Shown here: positions 25,391 through 34,169 of the stretch, one piece after another
Layout of the letters: each line of letters begins with the position of its first letter
Position numbering within the stretch: the stretch's first letter is position 1
NCBI RefSeq assembly: GCF_037327425.1
Contig: NZ_CP147846.1
Span: forward strand, 5,890,001-5,954,000
Reading direction: 5' to 3'
Length of the DNA stretch: 64,000 bases
Source: Rhodococcus sovatensis
Lineage (GTDB): Bacteria > Actinomycetota > Actinomycetes > Mycobacteriales > Mycobacteriaceae
Notes under the pieces: generated by a model
Told to the model about the DNA's origin: nothing
Seen by the model: the letters and a program-made list of their open reading frames with translations, nothing else
The model's database searches: none
Program-made: the position numbers and the translations under genes

Positions 25391-26359
25391 ATGACCACTC
25401 TCACCGCTCGTCGCACCGGTATCGCCGCGGCCTTGCTCTCCGTCACCGCTCTCGTTGCGGCGGGTTGTTCCAGCTCCGACTCCGACGCCACAACCGAGCA
25501 AGGATTTCCTGAAACAATCACCCTCGCAGCGATTCCCGCTGAGAACTCCTCGGATCTGCGGGCCAGCTACGACCCGGTCATCGAGCGCCTCCAGCGCGAA
25601 ACCGGCGCGACCGTCGAGTTCGTCCAGGCTTCGGACTACGCAGGAGTCGTCGAGGGTTTGATCGCAGGCAACGTCGACCTCGCCTTCTTCGGACCGTTCG
25701 CGTACGTGGTTGCAGGCATCAACGGGGCGCAGATGACGCCCCTCGGCGCTGTCGTACAGGACGAAGGAACCCCGCCCGGTTACCAGTCCTACGGAATCAC
25801 GCGTGCAGACAACGCTTCCGTGAACTCTCTCGCCGACTATGCAGGCAAGAAGGTGTGCTTCGTCGACCCGAGTTCGACGTCCGGATTCCTCTACCCGTCG
25901 GCAGGGCTGATCGAGGAAGGAGTCGTGGCGTCCGGATCCGAGGGGGATATCTCGGCCGGTGTGACGCCTATCTACGCGGGCGGGCACGACGCCTCCGCGC
26001 TCGCCGTCAAGGCTGGAGACTGCGACGCCGGGTTCGCGTTCGACACGATGGTCGACCGGACCATGATCGACAACGGTGAACTGGCGCCAGGTGAACTCAA
26101 GACGGTGTGGAAGTCCGAAACGATCGCAGGGTCGCTCTTCGCCGCCAACAACGATCTCGGCACCGAGGCCATCGCGAAACTCGAAGACGTCTTCAGCGAC
26201 GGGATGAACTCCGACGCCTTCGTTGCCGACGGGATCTGCGCCGAAGAATGCCGGATCACCGACGAAGACGCATGGGGCGTGGTGCCTGCACAGGACAGTG
26301 ACTACGACGGCGTACGCCACGTATGCGAGGTCACCGGCTCCGAGAAGTGTCAGGGCTGA
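25391..26359 (+). CDS. phnD: Phosphonate ABC transporter, substrate-binding lipoprotein
   Basis: 322 residues. Lipoprotein signal with lipobox LVAAGC (Cys near residue 26), so the protein is anchored outside the membrane. The PhnD-type fold shows in the ASDYAGVVEGLIAGNVDLAF segment, FFGPFAYVVA, and CFVDPSSTSGFLYPSAGL, which holds the phosphonate-binding Ser-Thr-Ser loop. An unusual Cys-containing C-terminal tail (CAEECR ... CEVTGSEKC) may form disulfides. It lies 47 bases after the hydrolase and 2 bases before phnC. Confidence 0.92.
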   Translation: MTTLTARRTGIAAALLSVTALVAAGCSSSDSDATTEQGFPETITLAAIPAENSSDLRASYDPVIERLQRETGATVEFVQASDYAGVVEGLIAGNVDLAFFGPFAYVVAGINGAQMTPLGAVVQDEGTPPGYQSYGITRADNASVNSLADYAGKKVCFVDPSSTSGFLYPSAGLIEEGVVASGSEGDISAGVTPIYAGGHDASALAVKAGDCDAGFAFDTMVDRTMIDNGELAPGELKTVWKSETIAGSLFAANNDLGTEAIAKLEDVFSDGMNSDAFVADGICAEECRITDEDAWGVVPAQDSDYDGVRHVCEVTGSEKCQG

Positions 26360-26361
26360 TC

Positions 26362-27180
26362 ATGTCCGGAATGATCGATCGCAAGGACATCGTCGTCAGC
26401 GCACACGACGTCACCAAGAAGTTCGGTTCCACGACCGCATTGAAGAACGTCAACCTCGACGTACATCGCGGCGAAATGCTGGTTTTGCTGGGGCTTTCGG
26501 GTTCTGGAAAGTCCACGCTGCTGCGCTGCATCAACGGACTGCACCCGATCACCTCGGGCAACATCACCGCACTCGACACCCGTGTCGACCTGGCATCTCG
26601 AAAACGAAAGCGGGAGCTGCGCAAGAACGTCGGCTTCATCTTTCAGCACTTCAACCTCGTCGGACGTCTCAGCTGCATCGAGAACGTTCTCGTCGGTGGC
26701 CTCGGTCGTTTGACGATTCCGCGCTACGGCGCGGTGACCTACCCCAAGGCAATGCGGGCCGAGGCGCTGCGGTGCCTCGACCGCGTCGGCCTCGTCGATT
26801 TCGCCGAGCGCCGCGCGGACACCCTGTCCGGCGGACAACAGCAGCGCGTCGCTATCGCACGCACGTTGATGCAGCGGCCTTCCATCGTTCTCGCCGACGA
26901 ACCCGTCGCCTCCCTCGACCCGGAGAACGCGGGCATCGTCATGGATCTGCTGCAACGCGTCTGTACCGAGGAGAAGTTGACGGTCGTGTGCACCCTGCAC
27001 CAGGTTGATCTCGCTCTCGGCTGGGCCCATCGGCTCGTGGGTCTTCGAGATGGAGAGGTCGTGCTCGATCGGCCGGCAGCAGGTCTGTCACGCGAGGACA
27101 TCATGCCGATCTACCAGCGCATCGCCCCAGCAGGCGATATACGGACGATGACGGAAACGACACGGGCCGAGTCCACATGA
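26362..27180 (+). CDS. phnC: Phosphonate ABC transporter ATP-binding protein
   Basis: 272 residues from ATG 26362, two bases after the phnD stop. Walker A GLSGSGKST, Q-loop IFQHFNLVGRL, signature LSGGQQQRVAIAR, Walker B IVLADEP and the switch His in CTLHQVDLA. The Q-H-F-N-L and L-S-C-I-E-N-V-L-V-G-x-L-G pattern is typical of PhnC. Its stop overlaps the phnE start (ATGA), so the two are translationally coupled. Confidence 0.93.
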   Translation: MSGMIDRKDIVVSAHDVTKKFGSTTALKNVNLDVHRGEMLVLLGLSGSGKSTLLRCINGLHPITSGNITALDTRVDLASRKRKRELRKNVGFIFQHFNLVGRLSCIENVLVGGLGRLTIPRYGAVTYPKAMRAEALRCLDRVGLVDFAERRADTLSGGQQQRVAIARTLMQRPSIVLADEPVASLDPENAGIVMDLLQRVCTEEKLTVVCTLHQVDLALGWAHRLVGLRDGEVVLDRPAAGLSREDIMPIYQRIAPAGDIRTMTETTRAEST

Positions 27181-28781
27181 CGATCACCCTGGAACCGAAA
27201 ACCGAACGACCGCAGCCCGTGACGCGGCGACGCTGGCTCCTTCCGTCACTCGGTGCGATCGCTGTCGTCCTGACGATCCTGTCGGCCAACTACATCGAGT
27301 TCGCCCCCACGGCGCTCATCGACGGCGTCGAAGACGTCCAGCGTCTGGTGGCGCGAATGCTTCCACCACGTGTCGACGACACCGGCCGGATCGTCTCCCT
27401 GGCGTTCGACACCTTGCTGATGGCGGTTCTCGGGACTGTCCTGGCCGCCATCGTCTCGGTCCCCCTTGCCTTTCTCGCCGCGCGCAACACCACCCCACAC
27501 CCGATCGTGTACACGGTGGCGCGGGCCGTCATCACGTTCTGTCGCGCGATGCCCGATCTGCTGTTCGCGGTCCTGTTCGTGCGGGCACTCGGGATCGGCG
27601 TGCTACCCGGCATTCTCGCGCTCGCACTGCACTCGATCGGCATGCTCGGCAAGCTGTTCGCCGACGCCATAGAGGAGGTCGACAACGGCCCGCGCGAAGC
27701 GATTCGCGCGACTGGTGTGGGGTACATCCGGGAGATGGTCAATGCCGTTGTTCCGCAGGTGGTTCCAGCGTGGATCGGTGCGTTCGTCTACCGGATCGAC
27801 ATCAACCTGCGAATGTCTGTCGTCCTCGGCTTCGTCGGGGCAGGGGGTATCGGCTTCGCGTTGCAGGATGCGCTGCGGGGACTGATCTACCCGCGTGCGC
27901 TCGGAATCGTTCTGGTCATCCTGGTCATCATCGCGGCAATGGAACTCGCGGCCATCGCGCTCAGGCGGATGTTGCTCGTTCCGTCCGCGGCCGGACCCCG
28001 TCGCGATCGAGCGATGAAGATCGGTGCCTCTGCGGTACTGGTCGTGTCCACCGTCGCCTCGTTCGTTGTACTCGAGATCAGCCCCTGGTCTCTGTTCACC
28101 TGGATCGGACCGTCGATCGAGGTCTTCGGCCGCATGGTGCCGCCGGACTTCTCCTCTCTCGGCGTCGAACTGGTCGATGCCGCCGTTCAGACCGTCGCGA
28201 TCGGTATCGTCGCCACGGCGATCGGTATCGTCGCCACGGCGATCGGCGTCGTGCTCTCGATTCCGGTCGGAATACTCGCTGCCCGCAACGTGACGCCACA
28301 TCCGGTGGTCTACTGGCTGGCGCGGGCGTGGATTCTGTTGGTGCGCGCGGTACCCGAACTGATACTCGCGGTGGTCTTTGTCGCCGCGCTCGGACTCGGG
28401 CCGGTCGCAGGCACGTGTGCCCTCGCTGTCGGTTCGGTCGGGTTTCTGGGCAAGCTCGTCGCGGACGCCGTCGAGGAAATCGATCCCGGTCCGCTCGAAG
28501 CTGTGGCGTCCGTCGGTGGTGGGTGGTGGAACAAGATCGTCAATGCGGTGATCCCGCAGGCAGTGCCGTCGATGGTCGGGTCGAGCCTCTACTTGCTCGA
28601 TGTCAACATCCGGACCTCGACCATCCTTGGAATCGTTGGCGCAGGCGGCATCGGATTCCTGTTGTTCGAGTCGATTCGCACTCTGAATTTCGACGTCGCC
28701 GGCGCCATCGTTCTCGTCATCTTTGTCGTCGTCTACGCAGTCGAAAGGATCTCCGGATGGATCAGATCACTCCTCGTGTAA
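27177..28781 (+). CDS. phnE: Phosphonate ABC transporter permease, tandem double-length PhnE
   Basis: 534 residues, about twice the usual PhnE (260-280). Two homologous permease halves follow each other: each has the start P-x-F-x-x-x-G-V-E-L/V-D-A region, an A-A-R-N-x-T-P-H-P-[IV]-V-Y loop, and an EAA cytoplasmic loop (EEVDNGPREAIRATG and EEIDPGPLEAVASVG), with G-A-G-G-I-G-F near the end. One chain can therefore supply both transmembrane halves of the importer. The second half contains a 21-bp tandem duplication. It overlaps the next gene by 25 bases. Confidence 0.92.
   Translation: MTITLEPKTERPQPVTRRRWLLPSLGAIAVVLTILSANYIEFAPTALIDGVEDVQRLVARMLPPRVDDTGRIVSLAFDTLLMAVLGTVLAAIVSVPLAFLAARNTTPHPIVYTVARAVITFCRAMPDLLFAVLFVRALGIGVLPGILALALHSIGMLGKLFADAIEEVDNGPREAIRATGVGYIREMVNAVVPQVVPAWIGAFVYRIDINLRMSVVLGFVGAGGIGFALQDALRGLIYPRALGIVLVILVIIAAMELAAIALRRMLLVPSAAGPRRDRAMKIGASAVLVVSTVASFVVLEISPWSLFTWIGPSIEVFGRMVPPDFSSLGVELVDAAVQTVAIGIVATAIGIVATAIGVVLSIPVGILAARNVTPHPVVYWLARAWILLVRAVPELILAVVFVAALGLGPVAGTCALAVGSVGFLGKLVADAVEEIDPGPLEAVASVGGGWWNKIVNAVIPQAVPSMVGSSLYLLDVNIRTSTILGIVGAGGIGFLLFESIRTLNFDVAGAIVLVIFVVVYAVERISGWIRSLLV
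28201..28242. repeat. 21-bp tandem duplication inside phnE
   Basis: The 21-mer starting TCGGTATCGTCGCC is present twice in a row without mismatch (28201-28221 and 28222-28242), adding seven residues (I-G-I-V-A-T-A repeated) to a transmembrane helix of the second permease half. Identity of the units suggests a recent slip. A helix two turns longer may affect function. Confidence 0.85.
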
Positions 28782-29839
28782 CGCAGGCCGCGGTATGGAC
28801 CCCGGACGGCATCGACATTCGGACGCTCGACATCCCTGAGTTGGGGCCGGGTGACATCCTTGTCGGTGTCGACCTGGCCACGGTGTGCGGGAGTGACCTG
28901 CATACCGTGTCGGGTCGACGCCCCGCCGCGTGCCCGTCCGTTCTCGGCCACGAGGCTGTCGGCCGCGTGGTCGCTGTCGGCGACGGAGGCCGACCGGCCG
29001 GAGCCGGGGCTGCCGCGTCGGTCGTCGTCGGGGACCGTGTTGTGTGGTCCGTCACCGTCCCATGCGGGAACTGCCCACGCTGCGCGTCCGGATTCACCGC
29101 CAAGTGTGTCGATGTGCGCAAGGTAGGGCACGAATCAGCCGTCGGTGATTGGGTTTTGAGTGGATCGTACGCCGAGCACATCGTCCTGCCGCGAGGCACA
29201 GCCGTCGTACAGGTTCCGGACTCGATGCCCGACGCGGTCGCCGCGCCCGCAGCATGTGCGACGGCGACCGTCATGGCAGCGCTGGAAGCTGCGGGCGCCC
29301 TCGCCGGCAAACGGGTGTTGATCTACGGCGCCGGGATGCTCGGTGTCTCCGCGGCAGCTGCGTCAGCAGAACGGGAAGCCTCGACGGTCCGCGTCATCGA
29401 TCACAATCCACTGCGGCAGAACTTGTCTCGTTCATTCGGGGCGATCGACGATGACGGAGAATCGACGGACGTGGCCATCGACTTCACTGGTTCCGCGGCG
29501 GCGGTGCAAACTGCGCTCGGACGGCTCGATACCGGTGGACGTCTCGTCCTCGCTGGATCGGTCACTCCGGGCCCGCCGATCGCCGTCGATCCCGAGGCGG
29601 TCGTACGACGGTGGTTGACCATCACCGGAATACACAACTACGAGCCTCGCCATCTCGCACAGGCAATTGCATTTCTCGATGCGACTCGCGAAAAGTACCC
29701 GTGGGCCGAGTTGGTCGATGCGCCGGTGCCTCTCACCGAGCTGACCCGCGTCCTGGCTGTGGCGCCTCCTGGAATACTGCGGTCATCGGTGGCACCGACT
29801 CAGGGCGGCACTCCCACCGATTCGCTGGCGAACACCTGA
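28757..29839 (+). CDS. Zinc-type alcohol dehydrogenase of the phosphonate-associated clade
   Basis: 360 residues from ATG 28757 (SD AAGGAT), starting inside the phnE end. MDR fold: catalytic-zinc Cys in TVCGSDLHTVSG, GHEAVGRVV, structural-zinc cysteines in CGNCPRCASGFTAKC, and the cofactor loop YGAGMLGVSAAA. The protein matches the proposed phosphonate-catabolism alcohol dehydrogenase clade (TIGR03366-like, 'HpnZ'). It may oxidise a hydroxyalkyl-phosphonate to the aldehyde cleaved by the HAD enzyme; this is inferred from context. Confidence 0.82.
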   Translation: MDQITPRVTQAAVWTPDGIDIRTLDIPELGPGDILVGVDLATVCGSDLHTVSGRRPAACPSVLGHEAVGRVVAVGDGGRPAGAGAAASVVVGDRVVWSVTVPCGNCPRCASGFTAKCVDVRKVGHESAVGDWVLSGSYAEHIVLPRGTAVVQVPDSMPDAVAAPAACATATVMAALEAAGALAGKRVLIYGAGMLGVSAAAASAEREASTVRVIDHNPLRQNLSRSFGAIDDDGESTDVAIDFTGSAAAVQTALGRLDTGGRLVLAGSVTPGPPIAVDPEAVVRRWLTITGIHNYEPRHLAQAIAFLDATREKYPWAELVDAPVPLTELTRVLAVAPPGILRSSVAPTQGGTPTDSLANT

Positions 29840-29906
29840 GGTCCCTGATCTGTCGGCAACGGCATACGATGAGGTGAATTGTTCCAGTCCTGGGAGGTGA
29901 TCGAAC

Positions 29907-30647
29907 GTGGCCGAAGCCAGGCACGAGTTCGTCGCCCGGCAACTCCGCTCACTGATCACCAGCGGCGAATACGCGGTAGGCCGGTCGCTCCCGAGCGAAA
30001 GCACGTTGTGCGCGCAGTACGAGGTCTCCCGTGGCCCGGTACGTCAGGCACTGGCGTCGCTGTCCGCCGAGGGACTGATTCAGTTGTCCCAGGGACGTCC
30101 GGCTGTGGTTCGTTCCGGTGATGCGGCACAGACGTTGGACACCTTCACTCCGTTCTCCCAGTGGGCTCGGAGAACGGGGCGGGAGGCAGGAAGCAAGACT
30201 CTCGAGGTTTCACGTCGTCGGGCATCGTCGTCGGCTGCAGGAGCGTTGGGGATCGAGTCCAGTGATTTCGTGGTCGAAGTTGTTCGTGTTCGGTATCTCG
30301 ACAACGAACCCACGATGATCGAACGAAGTGTCTTCGTCGATACCGTGGGGTCGTTGTTGTTCGATTTCGATACCGATTCGGGCTCGATCACCGACTACCT
30401 CACCGGCCGCGGGGTGCGGTTCGAGTCGATGTCGCACGTTCTCGATGCGGTATCTGCCGATTCGGTCGACGCCGACAGTCTCGGTATTGCCGTGGGGAGC
30501 CCGTTGTTGCGTGAACGCCGCACCTCGCGCGATGAGAACGGAACAGCGTTCGAATACGCGGACGACCGCTACCGATCGGACCAGGTGGTCTTCAGCATCG
30601 TCAACTCACGGACGGTCGATCCGCGCATGATCGCGCCCGACACCTGA
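29907..30647 (+). CDS. GntR-family (UTRA) transcriptional regulator
   Basis: 246 residues from a GTG at 29907 with a very good SD (GGGAGGT). Winged helix: SLPSESTLCAQYEVSRGPVR then QALASLSAEGLI; the UTRA domain includes YLDNEPTMIERSVFVDT and ERRTSRDENGTAFEYADDRYR. It is the second UTRA regulator of the phosphonate island and converges with the decayed HAD gene. It may control the HAD/FAD-oxidoreductase operon at 30648-32354 or respond to a different phosphonate. Confidence 0.85.
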   Translation: MAEARHEFVARQLRSLITSGEYAVGRSLPSESTLCAQYEVSRGPVRQALASLSAEGLIQLSQGRPAVVRSGDAAQTLDTFTPFSQWARRTGREAGSKTLEVSRRRASSSAAGALGIESSDFVVEVVRVRYLDNEPTMIERSVFVDTVGSLLFDFDTDSGSITDYLTGRGVRFESMSHVLDAVSADSVDADSLGIAVGSPLLRERRTSRDENGTAFEYADDRYRSDQVVFSIVNSRTVDPRMIAPDT

Positions 30648-31203
30648 GCTCGAGCCGCGAGAAAAGCGACCGGAGACCGCTGGTGATGTCGGAGGTGGTG
30701 TCGCCGACGACCAGCATGGACTGCACCGACGGGGCGCCTGTGCGGAGAAGCGGTCAGCGGCATATCGGGGAAGGGTCGCCCCCGGACCCCGTCTCCGGGG
30801 CACAGGACGACGTCGGCAATGTCCTGCCACGCGAGCGTAGAGAGAATTGCCTGCTGTGTCTCCTGGGCAAAACGCAAAGAGCGCAACAGCTCTTCCGCAC
30901 CTGGACAGCGCTGCAATTGCCATCGCAGACCTGTCGGCCGTAGCAGCGCTCGAAAGCTTTGTTGGCGGACTGGGCTTGTTCTTCGTTGCCCCCGCTGAGG
31001 TGTCGGAATACGTCGATCTTGCACTGGCCCATTGTGTCGGTGACGTAGGCCAGCATGCGGGCCTTGTCCGCTGGGTCGCGTGAGAGTTCTGCATGCTGGT
31101 CTGCGGCGGCGAAGGACTGCTGCACCAGTCCGCTGTCTTCGACGGTGGTTCCGGCCATGTCGAACACGACGAGGCTGATCGGATGGGTATCGGGGATATT
31201 CAT
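30648..31203 (-). pseudogene. Second phosphonatase-like HAD hydrolase, decayed
   Basis: The ATG at 31203 starts SLVVFDMAGTTVEDSGLVQQ, HAD motif I of the phosphonatase-like clade, and continues to AFERCYGRQV. Homology then moves between frames: ETQQAILSTLAWQDIADVVL with CPGDGVRGRPFPDM in a second frame, and LRTGAPSVQSMLVVGDTTSD with ITSGLRS (motif IV) in a third. The C-terminus is missing where it meets the GntR gene. At least two frameshifts and a 3' truncation. The ATGA overlap with the FAD oxidoreductase shows the two were a coupled operon. Confidence 0.8.
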
Positions 31204-32354
31204 GCGTCGACTCCTATCGGGGTGGTGGTGTGCTGTTCGAGTGTGTTGTCGAGACTGGATTCGGCCAGTCCCATGCTGGTGGTCATGCCGATGCCTGTGG
31301 TGACGGTGACGACGTGGATTCCCGGGATCGGTTCGACGAGAAGGAATTCCGAGTCCTGTGCCGAGCTGTAGACGCCCTGCCAGCGTTCGCTGACCTCGAT
31401 CCGGTCGACGCCGAACATGGCTTTCGCTTCGGTGATCAAGGCGTCGAATCCCGATTCGCTTTGAAACGGTGACGACGAGATGTCGCGAATGTGGGTGTCG
31501 CCGATCAGGATCGAGCCGTCCGGCTGTGGGGTGTACATCTGGTGCAGGTCGAGTGCGACGTAGTCCGGGTATTGTTTGCTGAGCCGGGATGCAACGTCAG
31601 CGACTGCGGGCAACCCCTCGAATCCGGAGTACCGAAGTAGCGACCAACCGGTGAACAGGGGAGTCGGTAGCGGCGCCGAGAGTTCGATCCGCGCGCGCAT
31701 CATGTGCAGACGGCATCGCAGAAGTCCGCCCCGTTCGGCGTACTCGGGGAAGAGGCGGTCGATGTCGTAGTTGACCGTCACGAAGATGGCGTCGGCGTGC
31801 AGATCTCCGCGGGAAGTATGCACGGTACCGGTGTCGAATGATGTTGCTGCCGTTCGCCAGTAGAAATCGACGCCGGATCTTTCCAGCCACTGCGCGATCG
31901 ACGGCGCGGCTCGACGGGGGTCGACCTGGAGATCGAGAGGCATGTACGTACCTCCGACGACACCGTCCGCCGAGATTGGGAGGCGGTCGAGGATCTGGAC
32001 ACGATCGAGGAGCTGAGCCTGCTCGGGACCGCGAGCGTCGGCGAATTGCTGGAGGACAGCGAGTTCGTCGTTGTGTCGGGCGACGCAGTGTGTACCCGAC
32101 TCGTGCGACCAGAAGCCCGCGGTGCGAGACAGGTCCAACCAGTGCTTGCGTCCCGCCTTTGCGTAGCGCAGTGCCTCGCCTGATTGTGCAGTGATGCAGG
32201 CGTGCCCGAAGTTCTGGACCGACGCACCGGCGATGGTGTCGGCATGATCGACAACGGCGACCGTCAGTCCCCGCTGGTAGGCGTGATACGCGTGCGCGAG
32301 GCCGACGATGCCGGAGCCGACGACCACGACGTCGTAGTTTCGTTGATTGTGCAT
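31200..32354 (-). CDS. FAD-dependent oxidoreductase, DAO family, phosphonate-associated clade
   Basis: 384 residues from ATG 32354. FAD motif VVVVGSGIVGLAHAYHAYQR, substrate-side DAO features (FGHACITAQSGEALRYA ... TVTTGIGMTTSMGLAE). It matches the TIGR03364-like clade ('HpnW') that is found next to phosphonatase-like hydrolases and is thought to oxidise an amino-alkylphosphonate, giving the aldehyde for the hydrolase. Here its own hydrolase partner is decayed, but the intact HAD at 24621 could replace it. Function inferred from synteny. Confidence 0.82.
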   Translation of the reverse strand: MHNQRNYDVVVVGSGIVGLAHAYHAYQRGLTVAVVDHADTIAGASVQNFGHACITAQSGEALRYAKAGRKHWLDLSRTAGFWSHESGTHCVARHNDELAVLQQFADARGPEQAQLLDRVQILDRLPISADGVVGGTYMPLDLQVDPRRAAPSIAQWLERSGVDFYWRTAATSFDTGTVHTSRGDLHADAIFVTVNYDIDRLFPEYAERGGLLRCRLHMMRARIELSAPLPTPLFTGWSLLRYSGFEGLPAVADVASRLSKQYPDYVALDLHQMYTPQPDGSILIGDTHIRDISSSPFQSESGFDALITEAKAMFGVDRIEVSERWQGVYSSAQDSEFLLVEPIPGIHVVTVTTGIGMTTSMGLAESSLDNTLEQHTTTPIGVDA

Positions 32355-32791
32355 GTACAGACTGTTGCCCCTCGAGGCCAACTTGTCAATACAGGTCTTG
32401 GAAATTTACATCTTGTATATATAACCTTCCTGTTTCTTCCGCACCCATCACCATCACCATGACGCGCTTTGCGCCTGCTCGAACATCGATTCTGGACTCG
32501 TCCACCTACCTCCGCAATTGGGAATTCCTTTAGCGAACGTCGTATCGACCACCTGGCGAAAGTGGTTATTCCACAACAGATATCGGTAGTTTCTCGAAAG
32601 AGCGCCTCGATTTTTCGCAACCTGTTGGTGTGGCCGAGCCCAGTACGTATAGTCGTCCGAACCAGGGCAATGGTGACCTGGCTCACCGAGGTTTCCGTCG
32701 ACGCCGTAGCGGCCCAACTCACCGGGTTCGTCGGGCCGCGCAGCGATGTCGACAGCCTCATTCCAGCGGACACCCACAATCGAGGTCGAAC
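32355..32791. other. Intergenic region: AT-rich promoter and unassigned DNA
   Basis: The part nearest the FAD oxidoreductase (32385-32435) is strikingly AT-rich for this genome, with TTGTATATATAA and repeated (C)CAAGA-x(2-3)-TGTA elements on the minus strand, a likely promoter/operator for the leftward operon. A CATCAC run follows at 32447-32462. The remaining 320 bases hold frames without SD or recognised homology. Confidence 0.45.
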
Positions 32792-33230
32792 ATGAGTGAA
32801 TCACCCACCTCTGCTCCGGAACGACAACGCGAGGCGCATCGACTCCGCGGAACCCTCGGCGTGTTCGGTGTTGTTCTTCTAGTCGTCGCTGCTGCGGCTC
32901 CTCTCACCGCGATCGGTGGAGCGCTCCCGGTCATGCTTGCCCTCGGCAACGGTGTTGCGACGCCGATGACCTACGTCGTATCTGCGGCGGTGTTGCTTCT
33001 GTTCAGCGTCGGGTATTCGGCGATGAGTCGGTACGTCGTCGACGCAGGTGCCTTCTACGCCTATGTGACGGCCGGTCTCGGACGTCGAGTTGGGACGGGC
33101 GGCGCTGGTTTGGCCTTGTTGGGCTACACGGCGATGATATCGGCGCACGAACTGGGCCAACCTCTGGCGGCATCGACCAACTATTTGAGCGGACTGAAGA
33201 CACGGGTCGCAGCAGAAAGCGTCGATGCAC
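32792..33230 (+). pseudogene. Chimeric relic: APC-type permease start joined to a sensor-kinase fragment
   Basis: The ATG at 32792 opens an APC-superfamily amino acid permease: LRGTLGVFGVVLLVVAAAAP, LTAIGGALPVMLALGNG, then two more helices to LALLGYTAM (about 33138). The frame then reads ISAHELGQPLAASTNYLSGL, which is the H-box of FixL-type histidine kinases (H-E-L-x-Q-P-L-A-A), with the phospho-acceptor His, and soon degenerates. A deletion has fused two unrelated genes in frame. The frame stays open to 33472, where it is the shadow of the amidase. Confidence 0.65.
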
Positions 33231-33281
33231 GCAGCCTCACGTACGGCCTAGCTCGAGAACCGGTGCTCGACGACGAAGAGA

Positions 33282-34037
33282 TCAACATGGTGTCACCGCC
33301 GACGGCTCCACAGCGTCCAGGTCGCTACCGTGCCACACCAGAGCTCTGCGGACCGGTTCTGAGGTCGGCGCGGCGTCGGCCGGACCGTGGAATGCTGAGT
33401 ACGCGTACCGCAGGTCTTCGGTGGTCCGAGCGATCATTCCCAGGGTATCGAGCGATTCGCTCAGACCGGTGACACCGCGAAGGCTCGTGGCGCCCTGAGT
33501 GAGAACGAGGCCGGCAGCACCGCAGTACGACGCTGGTCGTGTCAGTGACCCTGCGGTCTGCGTCCCCAACGCCAACGGGACGACACCAGCGCCGACCGCC
33601 GCGGCCGAACCGCTGGAGGACCCGCCAGGGGTGTGTTCGGGGGAATGTGGATTTCGGGTCGGCCCGGGTGCGAAGTAGCCGAATTCGGTAGTGACGGTTT
33701 TGCCTTGGACAATTGCCCCGAGCTCACGAAAACGGGCGGCACAGTGCGCATCGCTCGGCGCGGGTCCGACCGGGGTGACCGTAGAACCAGCGCGTGTGGG
33801 AAGCCCCTCGACGTCGATGAGATCCTTGACCCCCAGCGAAATGCCGACCAGCGGTCCACTTCTCTCTCCAGTAGGTTGCTGCGCCAGGTCGTTCAACTCG
33901 ACCCATGCATGGAGCGTGTCTTCTCGTTGCGTTATCGCGTCACGAACTTGTTGTGCGAGGTCCTCGGCGGTGACGTTTCCGTCGTGGACCGCGGACACCT
34001 GCGCTTCGATGGATTGACGCCAGTAGGCCGAGCTCAC
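33282..34037 (-). pseudogene. Amidase-signature hydrolase, C-terminally truncated
   Basis: 251 residues from GTG 34037 with a perfect SD (AGGAGG). All three catalytic elements are present: Lys in GISLGVKDLID, the cis-Ser in TPGGSSSGSAAAVGAG, and the nucleophile in GTQTAGSLTRPASYCG. Full enzymes are about 390-500 residues; here the reading frame loses homology near LVWHGSDLDAVEPS and stops at 33282, next to the kinase fragment. The missing third includes part of the substrate pocket, so activity is doubtful although the start signals are intact. Confidence 0.7.
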
Positions 34038-34169
34038 CGTTCCTCCTCGCTGCTGGGAGTTCCAGTATGGTCTGCGGCGGTCCGATGGGACAGTAAAGAA
34101 ACCTTGCTGGTTCCGTAGGTACTGGAGCCTCGCAGAGTGGGTGACCGTCACGCTCGTGGTCGATGCCGA

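Noticed and set aside
27770..28756. Long upstream in-frame extension of the alcohol dehydrogenase
   Set aside because: It overlaps phnE in another frame and is Arg-rich shadow; the ATG at 28757 with SD AAGGAT gives a normal-length enzyme.
32447..32465. CATCAC run resembling a polyhistidine tag or CRISPR-like repeat
   Set aside because: Only about 19 bases, not repeated elsewhere, and not within a supported reading frame; probably a short microsatellite.
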